A stretch of DNA of 42,082 nt, from positions 1 to 42,082 of the forward strand of contig DASQFU010000092.1 in the NCBI GenBank assembly GCA_035632955.1, written 5' to 3'. The notes beneath the pieces are model-generated. The model was not told where the DNA came from, made no database searches, and was given only the letters and a program-made list of their open reading frames with translations. Shown here piece by piece: positions 41,394 through 42,082 of the stretch. Positions within the stretch are counted from its first letter, which is position 1, and each line of letters opens with the position of its first letter. Made by a program: the position numbers and the translations under genes. The stretch comes from DASQFU01 sp035632955 (lineage in GTDB: Bacteria; Eisenbacteria; RBG-16-71-46).

Positions 41394-41469
41394 GCGGGAA
41401 TAGCTCAGTGGCTAGAGCGTCAGCCTTCCAAGCTGAGGGTCGCGGGTTCGAATCCCGTTTCCCGCTCCA
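41394..41469 (+). tRNA. glyT: tRNA-Gly (anticodon TCC)
   Basis: The acceptor GCGGGAA pairs with TTCCCGC, with CCA encoded. Anticodon stem TCAGC/GCTGA with loop CTTCCAA, so it reads GGA (and GGG by wobble). Confidence 0.95.
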
Positions 41470-41486
41470 TCTTTTCAGTGGAAAGA

Positions 41487-41499
41487 GGGGCCGCGCCCC
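41487..41499 (+). terminator. Short hairpin after tRNA-Gly
   Basis: GGGGC (41487-41491) pairs with GCCCC (41495-41499) over a 3-base loop, without T tract. It may mark partial termination or an RNA processing site before the second promoter. Confidence 0.3.
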
Positions 41500-41547
41500 C
41501 GAACGGCAGGGTCCAGTCAAGTCGGAGCAAAATAGCTAGATTATTCG

Positions 41548-41577
41548 TTGACAGTCCGCTGCGGCGTTCTCTAGAGT
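41548..41577 (+). promoter_or_regulatory. Second promoter with UP-like element before tRNA-Thr/tuf
   Basis: A perfect TTGACA (41548-41553), an 18-base spacer and TAGAGT (41572-41577), directly preceded by an AT-rich block AAAATAGCTAGATTATT (about 41529-41545) that resembles an UP element. It could give tRNA-Thr(GGT) and tuf extra transcription independent of the first promoter. Confidence 0.65.
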
Positions 41578-41740
41578 ACGGCGCTCGCATTTCCCCGACG
41601 GCATTCGCGCAGCGAAGGCCGGCCTGGGGGAGTGCGTCTTTGCGCGCCAAGAACGCTGGCCCCGTCACTCGGTCCGGCAGTACTCCATCACTGCGGCACC
41701 ACCCAGCAGTGCTGCCCGCCTGGACGTTCCGGTTGCTCGC

Positions 41741-41816
41741 GCCCACGTAGCTCAGTCGGTAGAGCATTTGCATGGTAAGCAAAAGGTCAGCGGTTCGATT
41801 CCGCTCGTGGGCTCCA
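41741..41816 (+). tRNA. thrT: tRNA-Thr (anticodon GGT)
   Basis: The acceptor GCCCACG pairs with CGTGGGC, CCA is encoded, and the anticodon loop ATGGTAA reads ACC and ACU. Last tRNA before tuf, 270 bases after tRNA-Gly. Confidence 0.95.
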
Positions 41817-41868
41817 GTATCGAAGTGCAGTGAAAGCCGACGCGCGTAGCGCAGCCCGCGAGGGCCGC

Positions 41869-41882
41869 GCGTGCGCGCACGC
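41869..41882. repeat. Perfect 14-base palindrome in tuf leader
   Basis: GCGTGCGCGCACGC is its own reverse complement. It sits in the 160-base leader between tRNA-Thr and tuf and may form a hairpin or bind a regulator. GC-rich DNA makes such palindromes less rare. Confidence 0.3.
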
Positions 41883-41976
41883 AGCCGCAGCATCCGAGAG
41901 GCGGTCGGGATCTCCGTCGAGCCGGTTAGCGCCGGAGCAGTGCCGGAACTCGTCAACGCCAACAGGAGCCTAACCG

Positions 41977-42082
41977 ATGGGCAAGCAGAAGTATGAACGG
42001 ACGAAGCCGCACGTGAACGTGGGGACGATCGGGCACGTGGACCACGGCAAGACGACGTTGACGGCGGCGATCACGATGGTGC
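41977..42082 (+). CDS. tuf: Elongation factor Tu (partial, N terminus)
   Basis: The first 35 codons of EF-Tu, the GTPase that brings aminoacyl-tRNA to the ribosome. The protein begins MGKQKYERTKPHVNVGTIGH and continues into the G1 motif GHVDHGKTTLT. The rest lies beyond the window. AGGAG ends 8 bases before the ATG. Linkage to the upstream tRNA cluster makes this the tufB-type copy, and many bacteria have a second copy in the str operon. Confidence 0.97.
   Translation, partial: MGKQKYERTKPHVNVGTIGHVDHGKTTLTAAITMV

Noticed and set aside
41420..41962. 180-codon open frame on the minus strand across the tRNA genes (contains ERETGFEPATLSLEG and GAHERNRTADLLL)
   Set aside because: These peptide strings are well-known artefacts from translating the antisense of tRNA genes. 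The frame covers tRNA-Gly and tRNA-Thr and is not a gene.
1..42082. CRISPR arrays, insertion sequences, prophage or integron parts
   Set aside because: No regular direct repeats with spacers, no transposase or integrase motifs and no terminal inverted repeats were seen.

Overview
This window is a GC-rich stretch of bacterial chromosome packed with short operons whose genes often overlap by 4 bases (ATGA, GTGA or TTGA junctions). The organism is a diderm: it carries an Mla-type lipid transport operon (mlaE-mlaF-mlaD), an outer-membrane-style lipoprotein cytochrome c, and a secreted protein ending in a FlgD-like/T9SS-like sorting module with a PNPF motif. That ending, the gene order and the base composition suggest a member of the FCB neighbourhood such as Candidatus Eisenbacteria. 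This placement is inference, because no 16S gene is present.

Layout. Bases 1-4370 hold a truncated GlsB/YeaQ-like membrane protein (- strand), msrA, and the translation cluster rpmE, DUF1385 protein, prfA, prmC. Bases 4578-7725 are a three-gene overlapping operon: a VIT/VWA protein, an ECF-like sigma factor and a small protein. Bases 7755-9757 (- strand) are an alkylation-repair pair, an Ada/AlkA fusion followed by ogt. Then come a DUF1684 lipoprotein-like or secreted protein (-) and murA (+), fired from overlapping divergent promoters, a SAM methyltransferase and selB. Bases 14969-17542 (-) hold a sorted secreted protein, an NAD(P)H:FMN reductase and an NFACT protein that lacks its N-terminal domain. 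Bases 17644-29242 (+) run through a zinc-ribbon protein, the conserved cluster yicC-gmk-rpoZ-coaBC-UDG4-dnaB, then mlaE-mlaF-mlaD, radA, a YbaK-type deacylase, ispD and ispF. Bases 29239-30632 (-) hold a CYTH protein and a four-helix membrane protein. Bases 30752-36680 (+) hold gltX, ddl, an M42 peptidase, mscS and cysS.

The least ordinary part is 36680-40950. A small secreted glycine-rich peptide gene is followed directly by a large TPR regulator with a sigma-54 activator AAA+ domain (intact GAFTGA loop) and a Fis-type HTH. Downstream is an 804-base intergenic region holding three copies of a 9-base motif (ACTGTCACC or its complement), a near-consensus sigma-54 promoter (39981-39996), a long run of strong RNA hairpins, and an intrinsic terminator ending at 40448. 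Read together these look like a self-contained circuit: peptide, TPR sensor/sigma-54 activator, and a sigma-54-driven non-coding RNA of about 440 nt, or an attenuated leader for the cytochrome c gene after it. This is the main candidate for an undescribed system.

The window ends with the tRNA cluster Thr(TGT)-Tyr(GTA)-Gly(TCC)-Thr(GGT) and the start of tuf, the same order and anticodons as the E. coli thrU-tyrU-glyT-thrT-tufB operon. A second strong promoter with an AT-rich upstream element sits inside the cluster.
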